Positions 1 through 8,751 of a stretch of 34,394 bases of DNA are shown in pieces. The DNA is from Lentisphaerota bacterium (lineage in GTDB: Bacteria; Verrucomicrobiota; Kiritimatiellia; CAIQIC01; Lenti-01). Every line of letters begins with the position of its first letter. The stretch's first letter is position 1. The notes beneath the pieces are model-generated. The model worked only from the letters and a program-made list of their open reading frames with translations, ran no database searches and was not told the origin of the DNA. Location: positions 1-34,394 of the forward strand of contig JAAZFE010000110.1 in NCBI GenBank assembly GCA_012511885.1, given 5' to 3'. The position numbers and the translations under genes are program-made.

Positions 1-3000
1 CCCGCCGCGTTCACCGCCCGAATCCTCACGCTGTATGTCGTCCCATTCACCAAAGCGCCCGAACCACTTGACACCGTTGTAATCGTCAAGGGCGATGTCG
101 CCTTGCCCGCCGACTTCCACGTCGTGCCACCATCCGTCGAATACTTGTAGTCCGTTATCTCAGAACCACCATCATCACCCGGCGCGCTAAACGCCACCTC
201 AAGCTGAGCATTCCCCGGCGTAATCCCTGTAATCGTCGGCGCACTGGGTTCCGAAATCGGCGCCTCAACCACAAGACCTCTCACCGTCAAACTGCTCTTG
301 CCGGCGCTCTGTTCATTGAAATACCAAGTGCCGCCAGCCTGAGTAGCCCCCCACGACACCACTCGGAAGGTCACCACACTGCCCGCCGCCAGGTCTTGCA
401 ATGCGCTAATCGCCGAAAGATCAATCGCCGCCTGGGGATTGCCAGCCGCCGCAACATTATCCCCCCAAGTCAATTCACTGTCCAAATCCACAAACCCGCC
501 CGAATCAACCTGATATTGCCACTGCCCCGTGGTGGGACCCGTCGCCGAACGGCGAATGTTGTAGGGCGCAATCTCGCCCAACGACAACACATAACCCGGC
601 TTCGCAGTCACCGTAAATGTGGCATAACTCCCTGCGGTAATCGCCGCCGCCTTGGTCTCGTGATTAAACCCAACGCCGCCCCAGGCATTCCCCGCTGCGC
701 TTCCCGGCACCGTCACTCCCGGCCCGCGCGTCAAACCGCCCACCGTCACATCATCATGCCGGTCCGTCGCCGCCATCGGGCTGGTCCCGCCATTCTCTAA
801 ACCATAAAACCCCCACAAGGCAATCAACTCGCCCAGCGATTTCGTCGTCGCCGACTCCACCTCAGAATACGCACTCACGCACGACGCATTCTCCGCCCGC
901 ACCCGATAATAATAGGTCGTCTCCGAATCCAGCCCCTCCACCAGATAGCTCGTCACATTCTCGACATCCAAATCCTCATACCCATCAACAAAACCACCGC
1001 CACCAACCGGCTCCCATTCAAAATCGTCCACATAAATGGTCGCCGCAGTACGATAAATCTGGATGCGATTAACATCTGCACGGTTGATCTGGATGGTTCT
1101 TGTTTGAGGGGTGGTTCCCACAGTGAACGACGAACCACTCCACGTCTGTCCATCATCGGTCGAAATATTGACTTGATACGCCCCTGAAGCCGTACTGGCT
1201 GAGATGACAAATGAGACCTCCCCCACGCCGCCGGTAATCTTCGGCGTGGCAATAAAAGCGCCGGTCTGAGAGCGTATTTGACAAGAATAAGAGCCCGAAA
1301 CAGCCCCGACGGTGCCCCGAATAATACCATTTGCCTGACCGTACCACGTCCCGGAGGACAGCATGTAAGTGGTCGTTGCCGTATAGGCTTCCGGCAATCC
1401 CGACTCGAAATCTTCAAAACTGCCCGCCTTCGTCTCAAAATCCTCAGACAAACTCACATCCAGCCGATACCCCGTCGCCCCGTCCACCGCCGACCAGTTC
1501 GCGCGGAAACTGCTGGACCCCTCCTGCGAAGCCTCCCCAATTTCTGGCGCCGCCGGACAGGTCAGGGCGCTGCCTGTTGCCGGACTGGTCTGCCGATAGT
1601 TGATCCCTTGATCCACGCCGCTGGTCGCCACCGTGCCCTTATAGGCAAACACTTCCACATAATAGGTCGTGCCCGCCGTCAGCCCCGTCACCTCCACCGA
1701 GGTGCCGCTCCCGCGATACACCACATAGCTGCCACTGCCCAAATCCGCCCCGCTGCCAAACGCCGCATTGGCGCTGTGCAGCGTCCCGTCGGTCGGAGCC
1801 GTCACCGCCGCGTTGCCCGCCCGCACCACCACAATCGCGCCATCCGCGTTCGCCCCCGCCGTCCACGAAATCTTCATCCCCGTCGCGGTAATGGGATCAA
1901 TGTTCACATTGCTCGCCTGCCCCGGCTCCGTAAAGAAGCTCCCTTGCGCGGAATACCCCGTCCCGGCCGCGTTATCCGCGTAGCCTCGATAATAAATCTT
2001 TGTTCCTTGGCCCAACCCCGTGCGCTCATGCGTAAAATCACCCGTGCCCGTGCCAGTGACCGCCGTCTTGTTGCCGGTCGGATTCACACCGGTTCCCCAC
2101 ACCGTCCCGCGCGAATCCAGCGCCGCCGCCCCGCCCAATCCCGTCACATTCGCCCCCAGCGTCGCGGTCGTCTGCCCAATCCCCGTCGCCGTCGGCGTCG
2201 TCAGCGTCGGCAGCGTGACTATCGTCTGCGCCCCGCCCGCCGTCGTCGAACCGCTCTTGTTGCCCGCCGTGAAGGTGAAATTACCCGTGGTCAGCGCACT
2301 AACGCTGATCGTCTTGCCGCCCGTCGGCGTCGCCGCAATATCCGCCGTAATAAAGATATACCCCGTGTTACCCGCATTGATCGTCTGGTTCAACGAGGAC
2401 AGCGAATGCGAGCCCGTGCCCAAACTGGCGGTAATCGTGCCCAACAGCGTGTCACTGCCCGTCTCCAGCGTGTTATCCGCCGAATACCACACCTTGAAGT
2501 TGGCAATATCCGTCGCCGCATAAGTTCCCGCCGAGGTGAAGCTCACCCCCGTCAGCACCGCCTTCGCCGTCGTCACCGCCAACTGCGACTTGTGCAGCAC
2601 CACCGCCGCCTTCCCCGCCCCCACTTCCGCCGCCGCCACCTGCGTCCCGTTGTTCCCCAGCACAATCGTCGGCGTCGCGGCGGCAGTGGTCACCTCCTGC
2701 GTGCCCGAGTTCTCGCTCACGCACGAATCATTCTCCGCCCGCACCCGGTAGTAATACTTCGTGTCCTGCTCCAACCCCGTCACCACTTGGCTCGTCCCCG
2801 CGACCGCCAGATTTTCATAACCCGACACAAAGGCAGGCCCGCCGCCACTGCTCGTCCCAACGAAGAAATTGTCGAGGGAGATACTCGCTCCGTTATAGAT
2901 GCGGAGTTGGTAATTCAAAACGTTTTGGCCGTTATTGGGGACGACCTTATATGTCATTTTCGTCCATGACGCCGCATTCCCATTATAACTGCCTGGCTGC

Positions 3001-5450
3001 AAGTTATCCCCGGAAACCACCCCTCCTGAAGCCCACGAGGCCCAAATGCGCACGTTCCCACTGCCCTTATACCAATAGCTGTTCTCGTATTCCGTCACGC
3101 CATCGCCCGCAATCGTGACGGCCTGTCCAAAGTGGCGCGTGGCGGAGGGAGCACAGAGGGCGTTATAAGATCCTTCTTGAGGATCTGTGCTCTGGATGGT
3201 GATATCACTCCCCCCATTGTTCGTCCAACTTGTCAAATTGCCCGTTTCAAATCCGGGATTTGTCATCAAATTAACCGACCCACCCGTGAACGTCGGACTG
3301 GTGCTCACATCCAGCCGATACCCGCTCGCCCCAGTCACCGCCGACCAGTTGGCGGTGAAACCGCTGCCGCCCACCGCAGTCGCCGCCGCCACGGTCGGAA
3401 TCTCCGTGCAGGTAATCTTGCTGCCGGCCAGCGGGCTCGTCGTGCGATAATTCTCCGCGCCATCGCCGCCGTTGAAGTTGTAAATCCGCACATAATACAC
3501 TGTCCCCGCGCTCAACCCCGTCAGCGCCACGCTCGTGCCGGTCCCCTTATACACCACCTTGCCCCCGCCCAGCGCAGTGCCGCCCCCGCCATAATTCGCG
3601 TTCGCCGTGTACGTCGTGCCATCCACGGGATGTGCCGACAAGTCACTGCTTGCCCGCACCACCACCAACACCTTCGTGCTCACCCCGCTCCAGTTGATCG
3701 TCATGCCGGTCGTGCTAAACGCGCTGAACGACAGCGTGGTCGGACTGGCAGCCGGTTCCGCCGCCATCGTGCTCGCGCTCGCCGTCACCCCCGCCGAATA
3801 ATAATTATTATTTACGCTGTAGAACTTGTAGTCATACGCCGTATCCGCCGCCAGCCCCGTATTGTTGAAGCTTGTCCCCGATCCGTTATACACCACCGTG
3901 CCCGACCCCAAACTCGCACCCGCCGAATAACTCGTGCCCTGCGTCGGCTCCGTCCACGATGTCCCCGATGCCTTGCGCACCACCATCACATTGTGACCCT
4001 GCGCATTCTTGCTCCACGATAAATCAATCTGACTCGTCGGGCTCCCCGAATTGCGCGTCGCCGACTGCCCGCTCGGATTGTTCAGCGCAACGACCAGAAA
4101 ATAGCTTTCTGCCGTAAATCCGCCGCCGGTGGTATGCTCCCAATCCCCATCCGCATACCAGGTGCAACCATCTTTTGAAAATCTTCCCGCGAAATACCAG
4201 TTGCCCGTGTCCGTAAATTGCTGTTCATTCTGCTTGGATATCCAAACGCGGTTGTCATTGCCATCCATTCGCGACCAATCCGCCCCGCGCCAGGTCCAGC
4301 CCGAACCGGTCGTGTTCCGTCCAAGGCCGTATTCAACCGTGTAGCCGGTCGTATCTTGATTTAACGCAAATTCAAACTGATACAGCAGGTTATCCCCTAA
4401 ATAATTAGTCCAAATCTGCGCCCCCCGGTTATACAATGCGTGCCAATAATCCCCGCACCCCGCCGCTGAAGTCGTCCCGGAGACCGCCACATTTTTGGTG
4501 GTTGCTCCCGTGCTGGTGGCCGCCACATTGCCGGAAAATGACCCCGCCGAAGCTCCCGTCAAGCGCACATAGACCGTGCTGCTGGCGACGGTGCCGCTGG
4601 AAGGTGTGAACGCAATGGAACTGTCATAACCCGAACCTAATGTCTTGGACACCTCAAACCCAGTTGGTGCAGTGACCGTAATGTCGCCCGACAAATCACT
4701 CCCCGACACTGTCAACTGCTGCGCCGCCGACGGCGTCCCAACCGTCGTGCTGAACGCCGTCGGCGAGCCCGAAAGCGTAATCGTGGGGTTCGCCGCCGTC
4801 CCTATCCCCTGAATCACAATATCACGCAGACGCTTTTGGCTAGCACTATTGCTTCGATTGAAGCGAATGCGCATGGTCGCCGATGCTGCGGAAATATTTA
4901 CCTGACTATTCAGATAGGTTGTACCTGAAGGCGTATCAGAACTACCTGCGGTCGTCCAAGTGGAGCCGTCGTCCAATGAATATTCCACCGTCACAGGCCC
5001 ATCTCCCCCAGTTCCGTACTTGGCAACAGACAGATTGACCCTTACCGAAGCATGTGCGCTCGCATCGAATTTTGGAGTCGTGATGGTACTCGTATTCTGG
5101 GCTGTCATATGGGCATAACCTTGTGCAGCCGTAGCCCAAGTAATATCCACCGCACTCCAACCCGATGGTGCGCTGCCGGTTCGCAGTGTTTCGCTTAATA
5201 AAGTCGTCTGCCCCATCGCCGTCCCCGCACCGGCCAGCAATCCGCCCGCCACCACCGCCGCCACCCCCCGCCGCATCGCGCCACCCCGCATCCCGCGCCG
5301 CGACTCCACACCCCTCCCGCCCCGCTCGTCGCGGGCGGCCGGTCCGGACTGACCCTTCTCAGGCGCGGCGCACCGCCCGCCCGCCAACAGCCAATCCGCC
5401 GCCCTCATCCAAAAAGGCCGCACAGTCCAAGCAGTGTGTATGGTTTTCAT
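1..5450 (-). CDS. Giant secreted FN3-repeat protein (3' end outside window)
   Basis: One frame (high positions congruent to 5450 modulo 3) is open from ATG 5450 to base 1; it reads as sensible protein at both ends, and no listed ORF ends in that frame. About 1816 codons are visible. In order: a RPFWMRAA leader (residues 1-58); a signal peptide from an internal Met at residue 59 (MRRGVAAVVAGGLLAGAG); a beta-sandwich like the choice-of-anchor type (about 81-212); an Ig-like domain (215-320); an unrecognised Trp-rich domain (320-450); FN3-like domains (450-680); an FN3 split by a sandwich insert (680-920); a BNR-associated-like region (920-1060); two more FN3-like domains (1060-1290); another split FN3 (1290-1530); an unknown domain; and a last FN3 (1725 onward). 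It is probably a cell-surface or secreted adhesin or binding protein; no catalytic domain is visible. ATG 5450 overlaps the preceding ORF stop by ATGA. The internal ATG 5276, directly before the signal peptide, is an alternative start. Confidence 0.85.
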   Translation of the reverse strand, partial: MKTIHTAWTVRPFWMRAADWLLAGGRCAAPEKGQSGPAARDERGGRGVESRRGMRGGAMRRGVAAVVAGGLLAGAGTAMGQTTLLSETLRTGSAPSGWSAVDITWATAAQGYAHMTAQNTSTITTPKFDASAHASVRVNLSVAKYGTGGDGPVTVEYSLDDGSTWTTAGSSDTPSGTTYLNSQVNISAASATMRIRFNRSNSASQKRLRDIVIQGIGTAANPTITLSGSPTAFSTTVGTPSAAQQLTVSGSDLSGDITVTAPTGFEVSKTLGSGYDSSIAFTPSSGTVASSTVYVRLTGASAGSFSGNVAATSTGATTKNVAVSGTTSAAGCGDYWHALYNRGAQIWTNYLGDNLLYQFEFALNQDTTGYTVEYGLGRNTTGSGWTWRGADWSRMDGNDNRVWISKQNEQQFTDTGNWYFAGRFSKDGCTWYADGDWEHTTGGGFTAESYFLVVALNNPSGQSATRNSGSPTSQIDLSWSKNAQGHNVMVVRKASGTSWTEPTQGTSYSAGASLGSGTVVYNGSGTSFNNTGLAADTAYDYKFYSVNNNYYSAGVTASASTMAAEPAASPTTLSFSAFSTTGMTINWSGVSTKVLVVVRASSDLSAHPVDGTTYTANANYGGGGTALGGGKVVYKGTGTSVALTGLSAGTVYYVRIYNFNGGDGAENYRTTSPLAGSKITCTEIPTVAAATAVGGSGFTANWSAVTGASGYRLDVSTSPTFTGGSVNLMTNPGFETGNLTSWTNNGGSDITIQSTDPQEGSYNALCAPSATRHFGQAVTIAGDGVTEYENSYWYKGSGNVRIWASWASGGVVSGDNLQPGSYNGNAASWTKMTYKVVPNNGQNVLNYQLRIYNGASISLDNFFVGTSSGGGPAFVSGYENLAVAGTSQVVTGLEQDTKYYYRVRAENDSCVSENSGTQEVTTAAATPTIVLGNNGTQVAAAEVGAGKAAVVLHKSQLAVTTAKAVLTGVSFTSAGTYAATDIANFKVWYSADNTLETGSDTLLGTITASLGTGSHSLSSLNQTINAGNTGYIFITADIAATPTGGKTISVSALTTGNFTFTAGNKSGSTTAGGAQTIVTLPTLTTPTATGIGQTTATLGANVTGLGGAAALDSRGTVWGTGVNPTGNKTAVTGTGTGDFTHERTGLGQGTKIYYRGYADNAAGTGYSAQGSFFTEPGQASNVNIDPITATGMKISWTAGANADGAIVVVRAGNAAVTAPTDGTLHSANAAFGSGADLGSGSYVVYRGSGTSVEVTGLTAGTTYYVEVFAYKGTVATSGVDQGINYRQTSPATGSALTCPAAPEIGEASQEGSSSFRANWSAVDGATGYRLDVSLSEDFETKAGSFEDFESGLPEAYTATTTYMLSSGTWYGQANGIIRGTVGAVSGSYSCQIRSQTGAFIATPKITGGVGEVSFVISASTASGAYQVNISTDDGQTWSGSSFTVGTTPQTRTIQINRADVNRIQIYRTAATIYVDDFEWEPVGGGGFVDGYEDLDVENVTSYLVEGLDSETTYYYRVRAENASCVSAYSEVESATTKSLGELIALWGFYGLENGGTSPMAATDRHDDVTVGGLTRGPGVTVPGSAAGNAWGGVGFNHETKAAAITAGSYATFTVTAKPGYVLSLGEIAPYNIRRSATGPTTGQWQYQVDSGGFVDLDSELTWGDNVAAAGNPQAAIDLSAISALQDLAAGSVVTFRVVSWGATQAGGTWYFNEQSAGKSSLTVRGLVVEAPISEPSAPTITGITPGNAQLEVAFSAPGDDGGSEITDYKYSTDGGTTWKSAGKATSPLTITTVSSGSGALVNGTTYSVRIRAVNAA

Positions 5451-5734
5451 ATCGCACTCTCTCGTTTTCTTCCAAACTCCAAAAGGGGGTCATTCCCGCA
5501 ACCTAGCAAATCCAATCCCACCAAACCAACCCCCTCGCAACACCCGCCCCGCCCCCCGCCCCTCCGCGAGGAACCCTGCCCTTCGGTTCTTCTGTCGTCC
5601 TTCCCGGCGCCCCGCGCCCCCCAAAAATCCGCCCCGGCTCCAATCGGTCCCCCAGCCCCAAATCTGCGCTCTAATCGGCGCCATCTGCGGACGAAACCCG
5701 GCTCCCGACGCTCCACTGTCCGCACGCGGGTCAT
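5447..5734 (-). CDS. Spacer ORF starting with the RTVERR module (95 aa)
   Basis: This 95-aa ORF begins MTRVRTVERRE, the same N-terminal module that opens three of the MNT genes. It continues as Arg/Gly-rich sequence with no nucleotidyltransferase motif and no recognisable fold. Its ATG overlaps the stop of the HEPN gene upstream by ATGA, and its own TGA overlaps the ATG of the giant FN3 gene by ATGA. It may be a decayed MNT gene that kept only its 5' end, or a translated coupling spacer. Composition is like non-coding GC-rich DNA, so whether the peptide matters is doubtful; the conserved start and the two overlaps are the only support. Confidence 0.4.
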   Translation of the reverse strand: MTRVRTVERREPGFVRRWRRLERRFGAGGPIGAGADFWGARGAGKDDRRTEGQGSSRRGGGRGGCCEGVGLVGLDLLGCGNDPLLEFGRKRESAI

Positions 5735-6147
5735 GCTTGCCCCCCTTCGGAAGATATTGCCTTTGTTTCCAGCAACGCCAGGAGAACCCCTCGCAACTGA
5801 TCGGCTTTGGCCACCAATTTTTTAGCGCGAGTGGGCGAGGGGTCGTCTCCCTCATAACGGGTCAGTACCGCGCATTGAGTAAGTTGGCGGCACATATCTT
5901 GCCAAACGCGCATGGACGCATCTTCGGGGAACGCCCGGCGCATCAATGCCGATACATCGTGAATCCGCGGAGGCGCAATCCCCTGCTGGACGAGAAGCGC
6001 CTTCAATGTTTTTTCTACCGCTTGCTGCGCGTGCAAACAAACGGTGTCCCATGGAATGCGCGCCGATGCCAAATTGTTTTGGACATTCAGCCAGTCGTTC
6101 TCTGCCTTGCGAAGCCAGACAGCCACACCCTGTTCACGCGCGGTCAT
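5731..6147 (-). CDS. HEPN domain protein 1 (toxin-like partner of MNT 1)
   Basis: A 138-aa all-helical protein of the HEPN type (PF05168-like). It shows the conserved core CLHAQQAVEKTLKALL (residues about 36-51), the following RIHDVSALM segment, and a later TRYEG stretch in the place of the usual RYP. In known MntA-HepT-type systems the HEPN protein is an RNase toxin, neutralised when the MNT partner adds AMP groups. I do not see a clear RX4HXY motif as in HepT, so catalytic activity is uncertain. I chose ATG 6147, not the track start at 6282, because it fits the family length and gives a 14-bp overlap with the MNT stop. Its TGA overlaps the next ORF by ATGA. Confidence 0.85.
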   Translation of the reverse strand: MTAREQGVAVWLRKAENDWLNVQNNLASARIPWDTVCLHAQQAVEKTLKALLVQQGIAPPRIHDVSALMRRAFPEDASMRVWQDMCRQLTQCAVLTRYEGDDPSPTRAKKLVAKADQLRGVLLALLETKAISSEGGQA

Positions 6148-6541
6148 ACAGCACAATCCCTTCCTCTTCGACCGCGTCCACGATAAACCCTGCGCCGCGC
6201 AGGGCGGCGGCTGCTTCTCGCGGCGTATAGACGATGAAATCCATCGCCCACGTCCGATCCTCAAACAACCGGTCCATCGCAACAGCGCGCATCATCCGAT
6301 CCGAGCGGGTTTCCATCACGACAAACAAATCAATATCGCTGTCCGCCCGGGCATCGCCCCGCGCCCGGCTCCCGAACAGCACCACCCGCACCGGCGCGCA
6401 CTCCCGCACAATCCGCTCCGTAATGCTGCGCAACAGCCCCGCCTCCAGCCCAACTTCGGCATTCCCCGGCAACCCCGCCCAAGGCATCCCCTGCCTCGCG
6501 CGCGCCACCCGCCGCCGCTCCACTGTCCGCACGCTACTCAT
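6134..6541 (-). CDS. Nucleotidyltransferase-domain protein MNT 1 (antitoxin-like)
   Basis: A 135-aa minimal nucleotidyltransferase with the GSx10DxD active-site motif (GSRARGDARADSDID, residues about 57-71) and a third acidic position in WAMDFIVYTP. MNT antitoxins of MntA type AMPylate a Tyr of their HEPN partner. The N-terminus is MSSVRTVERRR, the recurring module, followed by a GMPWAGLPGNAE segment shared almost base for base with MNT 5 at 11.7 kb. The start overlaps the stop of HEPN 2 by ATGA, and the stop overlaps HEPN 1 by 14 bp, so the protein is probably made by coupled re-initiation. Function is inferred from family and gene order. Confidence 0.88.
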   Translation of the reverse strand: MSSVRTVERRRVARARQGMPWAGLPGNAEVGLEAGLLRSITERIVRECAPVRVVLFGSRARGDARADSDIDLFVVMETRSDRMMRAVAMDRLFEDRTWAMDFIVYTPREAAAALRGAGFIVDAVEEEGIVLYDRA

Positions 6542-7026
6542 GCCCGTTCCCCCTTCGGCTTTTTGGCAGATGCCGTCTTAGGCAATGCCGTTTTTGAACT
6601 GTTTGAAGTAGAGGTGGAGGTTGGGTCTAACTCAAACTGCTTAATAAAATCACGGCACTGTGCAACCAAGGCGGCTGAGTCCTGCACATCCTTTTTGGCC
6701 GACTCCAAATCCCCAACAAAAGTCCAGTCATAATCTGCCAATTGACGGTTGCCAAATAACCGATGGAGGATTTTGGCAGACTCCTTCTCGAAGGTTCCAG
6801 TGCGGACAAATCGAGAATTGAATGCTCCAATCGTTTGAGCATGCGAACGAAACTCAAGCCTCTCTGTCGCCAAAACAGCCGTTATGGCATGAAAAGCGGC
6901 ATAATAAGCGTGGGTGGTGGCTTCCTCCCAATATCCGGCCTTCAGTTCACGCCGGGCCGCCGCCAGCTTCCTTTTTGCTTTGGCCAGCATTTGGCGCAAG
7001 ACCGTTCTGGAAATGGCGCGGGTCAT
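6538..7026 (-). CDS. HEPN domain protein 2 (partner of MNT 2)
   Basis: A 162-aa helical protein of the HEPN class closer to COG1895. The diagnostic segment is HAYYAAFHAITAVL followed by FRSHAQTIGAFNSRFV, matching the family's SH..hi..F.. block. ERLEFRSH gives an R-x5-H arrangement compatible with the HEPN RNase motif. The last 30 or so residues are a Ser/Thr/Lys-rich tail that looks disordered and is not part of the fold. ATG 7026 overlaps the MNT 2 stop by ATGA (the track start at 7086 lies inside MNT 2), and its own TGA overlaps the MNT 1 ATG. It is more AT-rich than its neighbours and of a different HEPN subtype from HEPN 1, 3 and 4, so it was probably acquired separately. Confidence 0.85.
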   Translation of the reverse strand: MTRAISRTVLRQMLAKAKRKLAAARRELKAGYWEEATTHAYYAAFHAITAVLATERLEFRSHAQTIGAFNSRFVRTGTFEKESAKILHRLFGNRQLADYDWTFVGDLESAKKDVQDSAALVAQCRDFIKQFELDPTSTSTSNSSKTALPKTASAKKPKGERA

Positions 7027-7361
7027 AGCTCCACCCCTTCCCGCAGAATATTCCATCCCAACGGCGATTGTTGGACTTGCTCCCACTGCTCCGGGCTATA
7101 AACTAGCGCAGTGCAGAGCTGATCGGTTTCCAGCAGCAATTGCGCGCCCGTAGCCATCACCGTCTCGCGTTCTTTCTGCGTGGGCGAATCCAGCACCACC
7201 AGAAAATCATAATCGGAACCGGCATGGGCATCGCCGCGGGCACGCGAGCCATACAAGGTGATCAACCGCACCTGCCCCGCCAATTCAGCGCGAAGCGCCC
7301 GCGCATATCGCCGCGCAAGCTGCGGTGCCCGCCGACGCTCCACTGTCCGCGCGCCGCTCAT
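7023..7361 (-). CDS. Nucleotidyltransferase-domain protein MNT 2 (antitoxin-like)
   Basis: A 112-aa protein with the GSRARGDAHAGSDYD motif (GSx10DxD) preceded by VRLITLY, the usual beta strand. The N-terminus MSGARTVERRR is the recurring module. It is shorter than MNT 1 and ends NILREGVEL. It pairs with HEPN 2 through a 4-bp ATGA overlap. The DNA upstream (7362-7662) is repeat sequence, so this gene heads its own coupled segment rather than following a HEPN stop as MNT 1 does. The fold assignment is secure; the antitoxin role is inferred from the pairing. Confidence 0.85.
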   Translation of the reverse strand: MSGARTVERRRAPQLARRYARALRAELAGQVRLITLYGSRARGDAHAGSDYDFLVVLDSPTQKERETVMATGAQLLLETDQLCTALVYSPEQWEQVQQSPLGWNILREGVEL

Positions 7362-7662
7362 CGCGCCACTCCTGACTCACGACTCCCGACTCGCGACTCC
7401 CGCCTCTCAATTCCGAGCCTGCTGGCGACTGCCTCCTGCCCCCACTTGGACATTGGATTTGAATATTGAATATTGGATATTGCCTCCCCCCTCCTGCCCC
7501 CTGTCCCCTGCCCCAGCCCCCCTCCGCGCTCTTCGCGCCTCTGCGAGAGACCCGGCTGTTCGGCTCCCCGGCTGTTCCTTCTGGCCCCTGTCTCCTGACC
7601 ACTGGCTACTTCCGTTGGCACCTGAGCCAGTGAAAGAGAAACAAAAATTGGGGCATGCCGCT
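7362..7662. repeat. Repeat-filled spacer interrupting the MNT/HEPN chain
   Basis: I see no gene here. The spacer holds, in order, a run of gactcncgactc units (about 7371-7405), an AT-rich direct repeat built on gaatattg/ggatattg (about 7450-7485), pyrimidine-rich DNA, and a 68-bp element (7516-7583) repeated nearly exactly at 11282-11349 next to orphan MNT 5. ORFs listed across it are read-through. It separates two coupled gene blocks that otherwise have the same grammar, so it looks like an insertion into a once-continuous chain, perhaps with loss of a gene. Confidence 0.7.
7516..7583. repeat. 68-bp dispersed repeat, copy 1
   Basis: The segment contains tgcgagagacccggctgttc and ccccggctgttccttctg. 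The second copy at 11282-11349 has the same length with only a few mismatches. Both copies lie just downstream of a position where an MNT/HEPN gene ends or is broken. Confidence 0.8.
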
Positions 7663-8070
7663 TCATTTCTTCTGCTCCCTTGAACCACCCGGACTGGGCA
7701 AAAGCAACGCCAACTGTTCCCTGCAACGGTCCATGGCATCAATGGCCAGCGCCGCCTGTTCGCGGGTGGCATCGACGCCGGGATAGCGAAATGCGATGGC
7801 ATACTGCGAAAGCAATTCCAAATCATTGCGAAGCAATTCCGTTAGAGCTGAACATGGCGGACATTCTGCCAATAACACCACAAGGTCATGAACCTTGCGG
7901 ATCGGTTGGTTGATTGATTCCAAAATGGCTTTGATGGTTTTCTCGACGCACTGCTGGGCATGAAAACACGCACTGTCAAAGTTCGGGCGCTTCCGTGCGC
8001 GAAATTCCCGCCGGGCGGAAACCGCATCCGCTTCAGCCTTCTGCAACCACGCTTTAACGGCGCTTTTCAT
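7663..8070 (-). CDS. HEPN domain protein 3 (partner of MNT 3)
   Basis: A 135-aa PF05168-type HEPN protein. It shows CFHAQQCVEKTIKAILE (residues about 37-53), KVHDLVVLLAE, and YAIAFRYPGVDATREQA near the C-terminus, the full signature of this family. ATG 8070 gives a 17-bp overlap with the MNT 3 stop; the longer track start at 8157 lies inside MNT 3. No RX4-6H is evident at the usual place, so it may be a non-nucleolytic or divergent HEPN. The gene ends SREQKK and runs into the repeat spacer; no ATGA-coupled gene follows, unlike HEPN 1, 2 and 4. Confidence 0.87.
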   Translation of the reverse strand: MKSAVKAWLQKAEADAVSARREFRARKRPNFDSACFHAQQCVEKTIKAILESINQPIRKVHDLVVLLAECPPCSALTELLRNDLELLSQYAIAFRYPGVDATREQAALAIDAMDRCREQLALLLPSPGGSREQKK

Positions 8071-8368
8071 ACAGCACCTTTCCCCGCTCCAGCACCGAGC
8101 AGATGAATCCATCGCGGTCTTGCACGCCGCGCCGGACTTCACCCGGAGTCTTGACAATCAAATCCAGCGGAAACGACCGCGGAATCCGGCGGCGAATCTC
8201 CAGCGCACGATCAGCGCCATTTTGCGCCCCCGCCATCACCACCATCAAATCCACATCGCTGTCCGCCGTGGCCCGGCCTTCCGCCATCGAACCAAACAGG
8301 ATGACCCGCTCCGGATGGAACTGATCCGCCAAGCGATCCACATACTGCTGGACCTGCCGCATAATCAT
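8054..8368 (-). CDS. Nucleotidyltransferase-domain protein MNT 3 (antitoxin-like)
   Basis: A compact 104-aa MNT protein of typical minimal length. It has GSMAEGRATADSDVD (GSx10DxD), VILFGS before it, and FPLDLIVKTPGEV carrying the third acidic residue. It lacks the RTVERR N-terminal module found on the other MNT genes, beginning instead MIMRQVQQYVDRL, so its 5' end is probably ancestral. ATG 8368 overlaps the stop of the spacer ORF upstream by ATGA; a second in-frame ATG lies two codons later. It overlaps HEPN 3 by 17 bp. Confidence 0.88.
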   Translation of the reverse strand: MIMRQVQQYVDRLADQFHPERVILFGSMAEGRATADSDVDLMVVMAGAQNGADRALEIRRRIPRSFPLDLIVKTPGEVRRGVQDRDGFICSVLERGKVLYEKRR

Positions 8369-8751
8369 GGCGCACTCCGCTGCGTTCGAGGGGCTGCAGA
8401 AGGGGTCAGTCCTTGCATTGTCGCAACCAAGGGGGCAGTCCTATTCCCATCTGCCCGATTCGTTTTGCCCGCGGGGTCACCGACCCCGCCTACAGTCAAA
8501 CCCATTCCGCAACCTGTAGCCGGTCTCGTTGAGGCCGGTGTTCTTCCGCGTTCGTGCGCGTAATTCGTCACAAAAGGGGTCAGCCCTATATGATGATGTT
8601 TTGGGCCCTGTCCAGCGCTATGGACGCTGGCGGCACGCGGCATGGCCGAGCCACCGCGCCCAGCGGGCGCACCTACAGTCCGATCCAAGCCAGACCGCCG
8701 ATTCGCATCCAGGCGCAATGGCTGCCGTGTTTCTAACCGCACCGTGCTCAT
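8365..8751 (-). CDS. Spacer ORF between HEPN 4 and MNT 3 (128 aa)
   Basis: The ORF begins MSTVRLETRQ, a diverged form of the M-S-x-V-R-T-V-E-R-R-R module. Its ATG overlaps the HEPN 4 stop by ATGA, and its TGA overlaps the MNT 3 ATG by ATGA. The interior has no recognisable fold and reads through repeat-like DNA, including two copies of ggggtcag (near 8395 and 8577) and a ggtcaccgaccccgcc palindromic stretch. Such ggggtcag motifs often flank RAYT/IS200-like remnants; that link is inference. It may be a former gene replaced by repeats, or a translated linker keeping ribosomes on the transcript. Confidence 0.4.
   Translation of the reverse strand: MSTVRLETRQPLRLDANRRSGLDRTVGAPAGRGGSAMPRAASVHSAGQGPKHHHIGLTPFVTNYAHERGRTPASTRPATGCGMGLTVGGVGDPAGKTNRADGNRTAPLVATMQGLTPSAAPRTQRSAP

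Noticed and set aside
1278-2969. 563-aa plus-strand ORF, Arg-rich
   Set aside because: It is the antisense shadow of the giant FN3 gene: low-complexity Arg/Pro/His composition, no domain, while the minus frame reads as regular FN3 repeats.
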